Part shown: positions 40,490 through 49,090 of the stretch, in pieces
Numbering within the stretch: the stretch's first letter is position 1
How the letters are laid out: every line of letters starts with the position of its first letter
Source: DASQFI01 sp035633215
Lineage (GTDB): Bacteria > Acidobacteriota > Vicinamibacteria > Vicinamibacterales > SCN-69-37
Reading direction: 5' to 3'
NCBI GenBank assembly: GCA_035633215.1
Contig: DASQFI010000039.1
Span: forward strand, 496,001 to 560,000
Length of the DNA stretch: 64,000 bases
Notes under the pieces: model-generated
Seen by the model: the letters and a program-made list of their open reading frames with translations, nothing else
Database searches by the model: none
Told to the model about the DNA's origin: nothing
Position numbers and translations under genes: made by a program

Positions 40490-42151
40490 ATGTCGCGTCC
40501 CGCGTCGCTCGCCCAGTCACTCGCCGAAGACCGGCTGCCATCACGGATTTGGGATCGGGAAACCACGCTCTTTGCGCCTGCCAGGGCGCAGCGCGGCATG
40601 CACGGCGAAATCATGAACCGCCTGGGATGGCTGCACTTGCCGGCGCAGGAGGGACCGCCGGTCGCCGAGCTGCTCCTCTTTGCCGACGAGGTCCGCCAAG
40701 CCGGCCTCACGGACGTCTACCTGCTCGGGATGGGCGGCAGCAGTCTGGGCGCCGAGGTGCTGCGCGACATCCCGTTCGGGAAAACGGGCGATCGCTGCCG
40801 CCTCACGGTCCTCGACACGACCGACGAGCGGGCGATCACCGACGTCACCGAGACGCTTCGGCCCGAGCGCGCCCTGTTTCTCGTCGCGAGCAAGAGCGGC
40901 ACGACGATCGAAGTCACCGCGCTCGAGCGCTACTTCCGGGAGCTGATGTCGGCGGCGCACGGCGCGAATGCCGGCCGGCATTTCGTCGCGATCACCGATC
41001 CCGGCACGCCGCTCGAAACGCACACCAACGCGAACAATTACCGGCGGACGTTTCTGAGTCCTCCGGCGGTCGGCGGCCGCTTTTCGGTCCTGTCGAACTT
41101 CGGACTCGTCCCAGGCGCCCTGCTCGGCGTCGATCTCGGCACGCTCCTCAAGCGGGCGCGACGCATGGCCGACAACTGCCGCCCCAACATCGCCTCCAAC
41201 CCCGGTCTCGCGCTTGGGGCATTCATAGGCGATCAGTCGCAGCAGGGGCGAGATAAGCTGACGGTGCTCCTGCCCGCGTCGCTGGCCCCTCTCGGTCCGT
41301 GGATCGAGCAGCTCGTCGCCGAGAGCACGGGGAAAGATGGCGTGGGCGTCCTGCCCATCGTCGACGAGGTCGTCGAGGACCTCGAACAGTTCGGTCCCGA
41401 TCGCGCGTTCGTCGCGGTGATCACACCTCAATCGCTCGATCTGGCCGCGACGGCGCTGACGCTCGAGCGTGCCGGCCGGCAGGTCTTTCGCATCCAGACG
41501 ACCGCCGACCAGCTGGGCGCCGAGTTCTTTCGATGGGAATTCGCGATCGCCGTCGCGGGCGCCGTGCTCAAGATCAACCCGTTCGACGAGCCGGACGTTC
41601 GGAGCGCCAAGGAACAGACGACGAAGCAGCTCGAAGCATTCGCCAGGCTCGGCAAGCTCGAACCGGACCCGCCGTTGAGCCGGGCCGGGTCGTATCGTCG
41701 ACGCGAATCACGGCCGCCGGAGCCGATCGGTCCCGCTGGCAGATATGTGGCGATCCTCGACTATCGGCCCATCCACCTGGTGCGACGGCCGATGATCACG
41801 CTCATCCGGCGCGATATCCGTCGGCTCGTCCCCGTGGCGACGACGCACGGGGTTGGACCGCGGTACCTGCACTCGACCGGCCAGTTTCACAAAGGCGGGC
41901 CGAACAAGGGCCTCTTCCTGATGCTCACGAGCGGCGATGCGACCGAGACCCCGATTCCGGGGACCAACTACAGCTTCTCGGTGCTCAAACGCGCGCAGGC
42001 GCTGGGCGATTTCCGTGCGCTCGCCGACGCGAAGCGGCACGTCATCCACTTCCATTTCGACGACCCCGATGCGGATCTGTCAGAACCGCTCCTGAAAGCG
42101 GTGAACGAGCTTGGGCCCCGGCGCGGACCGAGGCCGGACCCCATCCGGTAA
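40490..42151 (+). CDS. pgi: Glucose-6-phosphate isomerase (Tal-Pgi-type isomerase domain)
   Basis: A 553-residue isomerase interconverting glucose-6-P and fructose-6-P. GMGGSSLGAEVLRD, ASKSGTTIEV and FSVLSNFGLVP are conserved isomerase segments, and TTADQLGAEFFRWEFAIA with INPFDEPDV close the SIS domains. The opening WDRETTLFAP and the ~150-residue C-terminal extension (GVGPRYLHSTGQFHKGG) match the isomerase half of bifunctional transaldolase-isomerase enzymes rather than E. coli Pgi. No transaldolase gene is adjacent, so it is the isomerase moiety as a stand-alone gene. It is divergent from erpA. Confidence 0.9.
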   Translation: MSRPASLAQSLAEDRLPSRIWDRETTLFAPARAQRGMHGEIMNRLGWLHLPAQEGPPVAELLLFADEVRQAGLTDVYLLGMGGSSLGAEVLRDIPFGKTGDRCRLTVLDTTDERAITDVTETLRPERALFLVASKSGTTIEVTALERYFRELMSAAHGANAGRHFVAITDPGTPLETHTNANNYRRTFLSPPAVGGRFSVLSNFGLVPGALLGVDLGTLLKRARRMADNCRPNIASNPGLALGAFIGDQSQQGRDKLTVLLPASLAPLGPWIEQLVAESTGKDGVGVLPIVDEVVEDLEQFGPDRAFVAVITPQSLDLAATALTLERAGRQVFRIQTTADQLGAEFFRWEFAIAVAGAVLKINPFDEPDVRSAKEQTTKQLEAFARLGKLEPDPPLSRAGSYRRRESRPPEPIGPAGRYVAILDYRPIHLVRRPMITLIRRDIRRLVPVATTHGVGPRYLHSTGQFHKGGPNKGLFLMLTSGDATETPIPGTNYSFSVLKRAQALGDFRALADAKRHVIHFHFDDPDADLSEPLLKAVNELGPRRGPRPDPIR

Positions 42152-42186
42152 GCGGAACAGGATCAGCCGGGATTAGGATGATCAGC

Positions 42187-42837
42187 ATGCGACTGGTTTG
42201 GTGGGGCGCCCTCGCGCTGCTGGCCGCAGCGGCCGGCGCGACCTCCGCTCAGCAGCGGGACACGACCGGGAAGCTCTTTCCCCCGGAGCAGCTGGTGTTG
42301 CTCGAAGCGCCCGACCGCGACGAGTGGCAGCAGCCCGACCGCATCATGGACAAGCTCAATATCGCTGACGGGGCGCGCGTCGCCGACATCGGCGCCGGCG
42401 GCGGCTGGTTCACGATCCGGCTCGCCCGGCGGGTCGGCCCCAACGGACGCGTGTTCGCCGAAGACATTCAGCCACAGATGATCGAGTCGATCAGGCGGCG
42501 CATCGACCGTGAGGGTCTGACGAACGTCGTTCCGACTCTTGGCTCGCCCACCGACGCCCGGCTGCCGGCCGGTGTTCAGGCGGTGCTCATCGTCGACACG
42601 TACCCGCAGTTCCCCGATCCGGTCGCGCTGCTACACAACATCGCGGCGGCGCTCGTGCCTGGCGGACGGCTGGGGATCGTGGACTTCAAGACGGACGGCG
42701 CGGGCGGGCCCGGACCGGCGCTCGAGGAGCGGCTTCACCCGGACGTCATCAAGCGCGACGCCGAAAAAGCCGGGCTCACCTTCAAGAGCCACGAGACCTT
42801 TCTCCGGTATCAATACTTGCTGGTCTTCGCGAAGTAG
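42187..42837 (+). CDS. Exported class I SAM-dependent methyltransferase-like protein
   Basis: A 216-residue Rossmann methyltransferase. Motif I is VADIGAGGGWFTIRLA, then FAEDIQPQMIESIRRR, and a late VPGGRLGIVDF segment. It begins with a Sec-type signal (MRLVWWGALALLAAAAGATSAQQ), putting the SAM fold outside the cytoplasm. Two ATGs compete (42178 and 42187); AGGA spacing favours 42187. The gene lies between pgi and the polyprenyl synthase, 6 bp ahead of the latter. Since SAM is cytoplasmic, either the signal is uncleaved and the protein membrane-tethered, or the fold has another role. Confidence 0.8.
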   Translation: MRLVWWGALALLAAAAGATSAQQRDTTGKLFPPEQLVLLEAPDRDEWQQPDRIMDKLNIADGARVADIGAGGGWFTIRLARRVGPNGRVFAEDIQPQMIESIRRRIDREGLTNVVPTLGSPTDARLPAGVQAVLIVDTYPQFPDPVALLHNIAAALVPGGRLGIVDFKTDGAGGPGPALEERLHPDVIKRDAEKAGLTFKSHETFLRYQYLLVFAK

Positions 42838-42843
42838 CAGGCG

Positions 42844-43737
42844 ATGTCGTCCCTGCCCGCGTTCTTCACGCCGTACCAAAACACCGTCAACCGGGCGCTC
42901 GAACGGCTGGTGCCGGAGAACGAGCCACCGCCAGCAGCGTCGGGCGGCGTACGAGCCGCCTCGGTGATTGACGCGATGCGATATACGCTTCTGGCGCCTT
43001 CGAAGCGAGTGCGCGCGGTGCTCGTCCTGCTCTGCGCCGACATCTGCGGCACCGACAGCCGCGCGATGCCGGCCGCGTGCGCGGTCGAGGCCGTGCATGC
43101 CTCGTCGCTCATGCTCGACGATCTGCCGAGCATGGACAACGCGCCGCTTCGCCGCGGCCGGCCGACGGCGCACCGCGAGTTTGGCGAGGCGATCACGATC
43201 CTCGCGGCGTTCGGACTGTTGAACGAAGCGTTCGGACACCTGTCGAGGGAGTACGACGCGTCGCTCTCGAATCAACTCGTCACGCTCCTCAGCGACGCCG
43301 TCGGACTTGACGGCCTGGTCGCGGGCCAGGCGGAGGACGTGCTCGCGACGGAAGCGACGATCTCGTTCGACACGCTCGAGCGCATCCACCGGCGCAAGAC
43401 CGGCGTGCTCTTCAGCGCCTCGGCTACGGCCGGCGCGCTCACCGCCGGCGGAAGCGAGACCGATGTCGCCGTGCTGGCGGCCTACGCAAAGAACCTCGGT
43501 CTGGCGTTCCAGGTCATCGACGATCTGCTCGACGTCACGGGCACGACGGAAGAGACCGGCAAGGCCACGCGCCGCGACGCGCGAAAGACGACGTTCGTTT
43601 CGTTCAGCGGCGTGGATGGCGCACGCGCGCTCGCCGAAGAGCTCTGCCGGACGGCGTGCGCGGCGCTCGAACCCTTCGGGCGTCGCGCAGCGCAACTGAA
43701 AGCCCTCGCGGATTTCGTCGCGAGTCGCAGGCTCTGA
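42844..43737 (+). CDS. Polyprenyl (geranyl/farnesyl/geranylgeranyl) diphosphate synthase
   Basis: A 297-residue short-chain trans-prenyltransferase that elongates allylic diphosphates with isopentenyl diphosphate. The first aspartate-rich motif is LMLDDLPSMDN (near residue 95) and the second is FQVIDDLLDVTG (near residue 225). The spacing matches IspA-type enzymes. The pre-motif residues HASSLML suggest farnesyl to geranylgeranyl chain length, but product length cannot be fixed. It overlaps nothing and is 1 bp from the next gene. Confidence 0.93.
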   Translation: MSSLPAFFTPYQNTVNRALERLVPENEPPPAASGGVRAASVIDAMRYTLLAPSKRVRAVLVLLCADICGTDSRAMPAACAVEAVHASSLMLDDLPSMDNAPLRRGRPTAHREFGEAITILAAFGLLNEAFGHLSREYDASLSNQLVTLLSDAVGLDGLVAGQAEDVLATEATISFDTLERIHRRKTGVLFSASATAGALTAGGSETDVAVLAAYAKNLGLAFQVIDDLLDVTGTTEETGKATRRDARKTTFVSFSGVDGARALAEELCRTACAALEPFGRRAAQLKALADFVASRRL

Positions 43738-43738
43738 C

Positions 43739-45658
43739 GTGGCGACGCCTCCTGACCCGCGCGTCGACGAACTGCGCGAGCAGCTGAAAGCCCTCGGCTA
43801 CCTCGATGCGCGGATGGATCGCTTCGTGCTCGGCGGCGCCGCGCGTCGGTCACAGGCGGTCGCGCTCGCGGCGGCGGCCAGCGCGCGCCTGGGTCTCCTG
43901 GCGGGCCTGCTGCTGGGCCCCGCCGCGGCGATCGGTCTCAGGGCCCGCGTCCCCGGACTCGTCACGAGCGGACTCGACGCGATCGTCCTGGCCGCGTATC
44001 TCGGTGTCCTTTTCGCGGTCGCGACGGGACTCGTGGCCGCGGCGGCGATTCTGGCTGGCGCGGCGATGGCCCGCCGCTCGGCCGCCTCGGCCGGCTTTTC
44101 CATCCGGGCGAGACGCATAGCCGCGGCGGCCGGCCTGATGGTCGGACTCGGCTGCCTGCTCTATCTCAGCCTCTGGTGGCGGGCGGCGATGGACGCCGGC
44201 TCGATGTCGGTCGCGTGGACGGGCGCCATTCTCGCGATCGCGGTCGCGATCAGTTTGCTGCTTGGCCACGGCGTCATGGTGACCGTGCTCGCGTTCCTCG
44301 CGCGCTCCGGTCTCGCCCGATCGCTGCAACCGGGCCTCCCGCTCTCGTCGCGTCGCGCCATCGTGCCCCTCGCGGCGCTGTCGTTCTTTGGCGCGCTCGC
44401 GATCCTCATCGCCGCGCCTCGTGGCCGAGTCGAACCGGCTCCGCCGCCGCTGACCGTCATCCCCACCGGCCAGCGCGTCGTCGTCATCGCGGTGGACGGC
44501 GTGGACGAGTCGACCCTCGATCGGCTGCGCCGGGCAGGCCGGCTTCCGACGTTCGATCGGCTCCTCGCGCAAGCCGTGGCGACGATGACCTCGGATGCCG
44601 ACCGCGATCCTGCGCGGGTCTGGACGACGATCGCCACTGGACAGCCGCCAGAGCGACACGGCGTGCGGTCGCTCGAAACCCGCCGCGTGGCCGGCCTCGA
44701 GGGACGGCTTCAACCGGATGCCTCCGGATGGTCCGCCATCACCGCCGCGACGGATCTGCTCCGCCTCACGCGGCCGACCATCGCCTCGGGCGAGACTCGT
44801 CTGATTCCCGCGTTCTGGGAGGTCGCCGCGCGTGCTGGTCTCAGGGCGGCGGTCGTGCATTGGTGGGCGACGTGGCCGGCCCCGGAAGACCTCGGGATCG
44901 TGATTTCAGATCGCGCGATTCTCCGGCTGGAGCACGGCGGCGCCCAGGATGCCGAGATTGCGCCGGGTTCGCTCTACGAATCGCTGCGGACGACCTGGGC
45001 CGATCGACGGGCGCGTGCCGCGGCGAAAAGCGCGGCGGCGCTGATGCCGGACGCCGAGGGCGATCTGGCGGCGGCCGTTCGACGGTCGGCTGAAATCGAC
45101 GCGACGCTTGTCGACCTTTCGACCGATTCGCATCTGGGAACGCCAGACCTGCTCGTCCTGTACCTTCCCGGGCTCGACATCGTCCAGCACGCGCTGTTCG
45201 AACACCCGGGAGGTGGCACGCTCTCGCCCTCGGTGGCCGCCGACCGCCTCTCGGCGCTCGAGCGTTACTACATGTTTGTGGACGACTCGCTCGTCACACT
45301 CCTCGGCACCGCCCCGGTCAAGGATCGGCTGGTCGTCCTCGTCACGCAGCCTGGCCGCGTCGAGCGTCCGGGCGCGGGGTTCGTCGCGCTCTCTGGATCG
45401 ACAGCGGAAACAGTCCGGCTCACGGCGCCGCTCACCGGCGTCGCGCCGACCGTTCTCCACGCGCTGGGCGTGCCGGTCGCGCGGGATCTCGCCAGCAGTG
45501 CGATGATCGGGCTGTTCAGCCGCGCGTTCGCGGACGCGCACCCGGTTCGCGAAGTTGCCACATATGGCGCGCGGCGATCCATTGCGAGGACGGGATCAGG
45601 CGCGCCGCTCGATCGCGAGATGATCGAACGAATGCGGAGCCTGGGATACGTGCGCTAG
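43739..45658 (+). CDS. Membrane alkaline-phosphatase-superfamily (NPP-like) protein
   Basis: A 639-residue protein starting at GTG. Residues 40-225 contain about five hydrophobic segments, then comes a large soluble domain. VIAVDGVDESTLDRLRRAGRL (given as VIAVDGVDESTLDRL) near residue 250 and WTTIATGQPPERHGV near residue 294 are the metal-Asp and nucleophile-Thr regions of the nucleotide pyrophosphatase/phosphodiesterase type. DLLVLYLPGLDIVQHALF supplies the later Asp/His ligands. A phosphodiester or phosphate substrate is inferred. Its TAG stop shares CTAG with the convergent bioY stop. Confidence 0.88.
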   Translation: MATPPDPRVDELREQLKALGYLDARMDRFVLGGAARRSQAVALAAAASARLGLLAGLLLGPAAAIGLRARVPGLVTSGLDAIVLAAYLGVLFAVATGLVAAAAILAGAAMARRSAASAGFSIRARRIAAAAGLMVGLGCLLYLSLWWRAAMDAGSMSVAWTGAILAIAVAISLLLGHGVMVTVLAFLARSGLARSLQPGLPLSSRRAIVPLAALSFFGALAILIAAPRGRVEPAPPPLTVIPTGQRVVVIAVDGVDESTLDRLRRAGRLPTFDRLLAQAVATMTSDADRDPARVWTTIATGQPPERHGVRSLETRRVAGLEGRLQPDASGWSAITAATDLLRLTRPTIASGETRLIPAFWEVAARAGLRAAVVHWWATWPAPEDLGIVISDRAILRLEHGGAQDAEIAPGSLYESLRTTWADRRARAAAKSAAALMPDAEGDLAAAVRRSAEIDATLVDLSTDSHLGTPDLLVLYLPGLDIVQHALFEHPGGGTLSPSVAADRLSALERYYMFVDDSLVTLLGTAPVKDRLVVLVTQPGRVERPGAGFVALSGSTAETVRLTAPLTGVAPTVLHALGVPVARDLASSAMIGLFSRAFADAHPVREVATYGARRSIARTGSGAPLDREMIERMRSLGYVR

Positions 45659-46263
45659 GTGCGCGGCCGGTACACCCGCCACGCCTGCGGCAGGATCATC
45701 GCCGCGGTGGCGGCTTTGAGCAGGTCCGCGAGAAGGAACGGCGCCGCACCCTGCGCAAACGCCAGCGCGAAGGACCCTGTGTAGGCGATCGCGAGCCACG
45801 ACACACCGCCGGTGAAGATGACGACGAGCCCGGCGATCATCGCGGCAAACGACGTCAGATAGCGGCGATCCCAGCCACGTTCGGCGAGAAAGCCGGTCAC
45901 GACCGCCGCGATTGGATACGCGAGCAGGTAGCCGCCCGTCGGACCGATGAGCCGCAGCGCGCCTGGCGGCAGCGTGGCGGACGGCGTGAAGACGGACAGG
46001 CCGGCCGCGCCCGCCGAGAGATAGAGCATCTGCGCGACGAAGCCCAGTCGCGATCCAAGCGCGGCGCCGGTCAGCAGCACCGCGAGCGGCCCCAGCGTGA
46101 AGGGCACGGCGGTGAACGGAAGCGGCAGCGTAAACTGGGCAGCGGCCGCGGTCAGCACGACCGCGAGCGCGACGGCCGCCGCGCGAATGACCGGCGCGGC
46201 TTGCAGCGTCACCGTGGCGACGGACCGATCGAGAAGCGATCCGGAAAAGGTGTGGTCCCGCAT
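45655..46263 (-). CDS. bioY: BioY biotin transporter substrate-binding component
   Basis: A 202-residue S-component of an ECF-type biotin transporter with six hydrophobic segments. The BioY landmarks VPFTLGPLAVLLTGAALGSRLG (quoted as VPFTLGPLAVLL and TGAALGSRLG), YLSAGAAGLSVFTP, and LIGPTGGYLLAYPIAA are present. No EcfA/EcfT genes are adjacent; solitary BioY proteins can transport biotin at low rate or use shared energising modules. The start is ATG 46263. The inverted repeat 46281-46364 fills its leader; no riboswitch is visible. Confidence 0.93.
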   Translation of the reverse strand: MRDHTFSGSLLDRSVATVTLQAAPVIRAAAVALAVVLTAAAAQFTLPLPFTAVPFTLGPLAVLLTGAALGSRLGFVAQMLYLSAGAAGLSVFTPSATLPPGALRLIGPTGGYLLAYPIAAVVTGFLAERGWDRRYLTSFAAMIAGLVVIFTGGVSWLAIAYTGSFALAFAQGAAPFLLADLLKAATAAMILPQAWRVYRPRT

Positions 46264-46280
46264 CAGCGAGGATTTTATAC

Positions 46281-46364
46281 GGAAAGCCACTTGACTTGAC
46301 GTGGTAGTCGAGCGCGTGTCACGCGCCGTCGCCGCAGGCGACCACGTCAAGTCAAGTGCCTTCC
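46281..46364. repeat. Inverted repeat with core CACTTGACTTGACGTGGT (copy 1)
   Basis: Arms 46281-46305 and 46341-46364 pair over about 24 nt with one base of slippage. The same 18-nt core forms the arms at 51929-52021. It lies between divergent bioY and thiD. Each arm also has a small CCAC/GTGG dyad. Confidence 0.9.
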
Positions 46365-46368
46365 GCGG

Positions 46369-47154
46369 ATGAGTCAAATGCGAACGGCGCTGACAATCGC
46401 AGGCAGCGACTCGAGCGGCGGTGCCGGCATCCAGGCCGATCTCAAGACGTTCGCCGCGCACGGCGTGTTCGGCTGCTCGGCCATCACCGCGGTCACGGCG
46501 CAGAATACGCTCGGCGTCACCGCGGTCGCCGAGCTCGACCCCGCCATGGTGGTCGCCCAGATCGACGCGGTCCTGGCGGACCTCGAGATTCATGCGACCA
46601 AGATCGGCATGCTCGCGTCGGCCGCGATCGTCTCCGCCGTGGCCGACGCGGTCGAGCGGCATCACCTTTCGAACGTCGTCGTCGATCCAGTGATGATCGC
46701 CAAGAGCGGCGCGCGCCTGCTCGACGAAGCGGCCGTCGACACGATGCGCGCGCGCCTGTTTCCTCGAGCGACCGTCGTGACGCCGAACGTGTTCGAAGCC
46801 GAAGCGCTGACCGGACGCACGATCGCGACGCTCGAGGATCAGCGGGCAGCCGCGAAGGAGCTGGCCGGCCTCGGTCCACGCGCGGTGCTCGTCAAGGGCG
46901 GGCACCTGGCGGGTCCGGCGGTCGACGTGCTGTACGACGGCCGCGATCTGATCGAGCTGCGCGCCGATCGGATCACCAGCGTGCACACCCACGGCACGGG
47001 CTGCACGCTGTCCTCGGCCATCGCCGCACGGCTGGCGCTCGGCGACGACTTGATTGCGGCCACCCGCGCCGCCAAGGCCTACGTGACGCAGGCGATCGCC
47101 CAGGCGCCTGGACTGGGACACGGACACGGCCCCTTGCAGCACTTTCCGAAATAG
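46369..47154 (+). CDS. thiD: Hydroxymethylpyrimidine (phosphate) kinase
   Basis: A 261-residue ribokinase-fold kinase of thiamine biosynthesis, phosphorylating HMP and HMP-P. N-terminal AGSDSSGGAGIQADLKTF is the hallmark. VVDPVMIAKSGARLL and HTHGTGCTLSSAIAARLALG, the latter carrying the anion-hole GTGC and catalytic region, are intact. ATG 46369 or 46378 could be the start. It sits alone, with moaE about 44 bp downstream. Confidence 0.95.
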   Translation: MSQMRTALTIAGSDSSGGAGIQADLKTFAAHGVFGCSAITAVTAQNTLGVTAVAELDPAMVVAQIDAVLADLEIHATKIGMLASAAIVSAVADAVERHHLSNVVVDPVMIAKSGARLLDEAAVDTMRARLFPRATVVTPNVFEAEALTGRTIATLEDQRAAAKELAGLGPRAVLVKGGHLAGPAVDVLYDGRDLIELRADRITSVHTHGTGCTLSSAIAARLALGDDLIAATRAAKAYVTQAIAQAPGLGHGHGPLQHFPK

Positions 47155-47185
47155 GCCCACTTCCGGGGGCGGCGGACCCATTCGC

Positions 47186-47191
47186 TATACT
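47186..47191 (+). promoter_or_regulatory. Candidate -10 (TATACT) upstream of moaE
   Basis: TATACT lies 6 bp before the moaE ATG, which would give a nearly leaderless transcript. No strong -35 is seen. Confidence 0.4.
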
Positions 47192-47197
47192 CATTGG

Positions 47198-47692
47198 ATG
47201 CCCGACGATCGGCTGGCGATCGTGAGCGATCCGCTCTCCGTGGAGCGGCTGTCGACGATGCTCGAGGCCATGGCTCGTGATCGTGGTGAAGGATGCGGCG
47301 CCGTGTGTTCGTTCGTCGGAACGGTCCGCGCGACGCACCAGGGCCGTCACGTCCGATATCTCGAGTACGAGGCGTTCGCTCCGCTGGCGGTGAAGGTGTT
47401 CCATCGCATCGAGCACGAGATCGGCCGGCACTGGCCGGGCGCGCTCGTGGCCATTCATCACCGGATCGGGCGTCTCCAGATCGGCGAGGCGAGCGTCGCG
47501 ATCGCCGTCGCGACCCCGCATCGCGCCGAGGCGTTTCAGGCGTGCCGGTACGCGATCGAGCGCGTGAAGCAGATCGCGCCGATCTGGAAGCACGAGTTCT
47601 TCGAGGACGGCGACCTGTGGATCGAAGGCGCGCCCGCCGATCCGGAGGACGAGGCCGCGCAGCAGCGGGCGCTGGAGCAGGCGTGCGCGTAA
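47198..47692 (+). CDS. moaE: Molybdopterin synthase catalytic subunit
   Basis: A 164-residue MoaE inserting sulfur, delivered by MoaD, to make molybdopterin from cPMP. Conserved CGAVCSFVGTVR, HVRYLEYEAF, HRIGRLQIGEASVAIAV and PIWKHEFFEDGDLWIEG are present, including the active-site Lys region. The C-terminus is extended and acidic. It overlaps moaD by 10 nt. Confidence 0.95.
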   Translation: MPDDRLAIVSDPLSVERLSTMLEAMARDRGEGCGAVCSFVGTVRATHQGRHVRYLEYEAFAPLAVKVFHRIEHEIGRHWPGALVAIHHRIGRLQIGEASVAIAVATPHRAEAFQACRYAIERVKQIAPIWKHEFFEDGDLWIEGAPADPEDEAAQQRALEQACA

Positions 47693-47928
47693 AGGTGCAG
47701 TTGTTCGCGCGTCTCCGGGAGCTGGCCGGGCGCGGCGAGTGCGACTGTGAGGTCCCCGCCGGGGCGTCGGTCGGCGACGTCTGGCGTGCCGTCGCCGATC
47801 GCCATGTGTCGCTCAGGCCGTTCGGCGGCGCCATTTCGTGCGCGTTGAACGCGGATTTCGCCCGGATGAACGCGCCGGTCCAGGAGGGGGACGAGATCGC
47901 GTTTCTGCCTCCGGTGTCCGGAGGCTGA
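47683..47928 (+). CDS. moaD: Molybdopterin synthase sulfur carrier subunit
   Basis: An 81-residue ubiquitin-fold protein from GTG 47683, ending in the diagnostic Gly-Gly (FLPPVSGG) that is thiocarboxylated. KVQLFARLRELAG and VQEGDEIAFLPP are typical. Coupled to moaE by a 10-nt overlap, it forms the synthase heterotetramer with MoaE. Confidence 0.93.
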   Translation: MRVKVQLFARLRELAGRGECDCEVPAGASVGDVWRAVADRHVSLRPFGGAISCALNADFARMNAPVQEGDEIAFLPPVSGG

Positions 47929-47986
47929 CCCAACGCCCAAGCCCAAGGCCCAAGCCTCGAGCGCCGAGCGTTAACCTCAAGTTCCC

Positions 47987-49090
47987 ATGACCATGACCCC
48001 GCAGGTCCTCGACAAACTCAAGGCGTCGGCAGCCCGTTACGAGGAGCTGACGCGGCGGGTGAGCGATCCGGCCGTCCAGGCGGATCCGCCGACCTACCGC
48101 ACGCACTCGAAGGCGCTGGCGGAGCTGCAGCCGCTCGTGGACGGCTTTCGGGAATACGAACGCGCACGCGACGGGCTGGCGCAGGCGCAGGAAGTCGCGA
48201 GCTCGGGCGACGAAGAACTGCGTGCGCTCGCGCAGGAAGAGATCGTCGAGCTCGAGCGGCGGCTCGCGACGCTTGGCGATGAGCTGCGGACGCTGCTGAT
48301 TCCCAGGGACCCGAACGACGATCGCAACGTCGTCCTCGAAATCCGCGCGGGCACGGGTGGCGACGAAGCGGCGCTGTTTGCCGCCGATCTGTTCCGGATG
48401 TACTCGCGGTACGCGGAACGAAAGGGCTGGAAAGTCGAGGTGCTGTCAAGCAACGCCACGGGCGTCGGCGGCATCAAGGAAGTCATCGCGACGATCGAAG
48501 GCAAGGGCGTCTACGGCCGCTTCAAGCACGAGAGCGGCGTGCATCGCGTCCAGCGCGTGCCGGTCACCGAGGCGAGCGGTCGCATCCACACCTCGACGTC
48601 AACGGTCGCTGTGCTGCCGGAAGCCGAGGAGGTCGACGTGCAGATCGATGCAAAGGACCTGCGCATCGACACGTTCTGTTCGAGCGGTCCGGGCGGCCAG
48701 AGCGTGAATACGACCTACTCGGCGGTGCGGCTCACCCACCTGCCGACCGGCATCGTCGTCTCTCAACAGGACGAGAAATCCCAGATCAAGAACCGGGCGA
48801 AGGCGCTGAAGGTGCTGCGGTCGCGCTTGTACGAAATGGAAATGCGCAAACAGCAGGACGCGATCGCCAAGGAACGGCGCGGCCAGGTCGGCACGGGAGA
48901 GCGATCGGAAAAAATCCGGACCTACAACTTCAAGGAAAACCGGATCACCGACCACCGCATCAACTTCACGATGCACCAGCTCGAGCTGGCGCTCGACGGC
49001 AACATCGATCCGATCATCGATCAGCTTGCGGCCCGCGCGCAGGCCGACAAACTGCACCAGGCCACCGAAACGGAAGCCGTCGACGTTTGA
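47987..49090 (+). CDS. prfA: Peptide chain release factor 1
   Basis: A 367-residue RF1. It terminates translation at UAA and UAG. The GGQ catalytic loop appears as SSGPGGQSVNT near residue 235, and RVPVTEASGRIHTS carries the PxT codon-recognition motif that assigns it to RF1, not RF2. The next gene encodes PrmC, which methylates this Gln, overlapping by 4 nt. Confidence 0.97.
   Translation: MTMTPQVLDKLKASAARYEELTRRVSDPAVQADPPTYRTHSKALAELQPLVDGFREYERARDGLAQAQEVASSGDEELRALAQEEIVELERRLATLGDELRTLLIPRDPNDDRNVVLEIRAGTGGDEAALFAADLFRMYSRYAERKGWKVEVLSSNATGVGGIKEVIATIEGKGVYGRFKHESGVHRVQRVPVTEASGRIHTSTSTVAVLPEAEEVDVQIDAKDLRIDTFCSSGPGGQSVNTTYSAVRLTHLPTGIVVSQQDEKSQIKNRAKALKVLRSRLYEMEMRKQQDAIAKERRGQVGTGERSEKIRTYNFKENRITDHRINFTMHQLELALDGNIDPIIDQLAARAQADKLHQATETEAVDV

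Noticed and set aside
46264..47181. N-terminal extension of BioY
   Set aside because: It runs through the inverted repeat and antisense to thiD; BioY begins at 46263.
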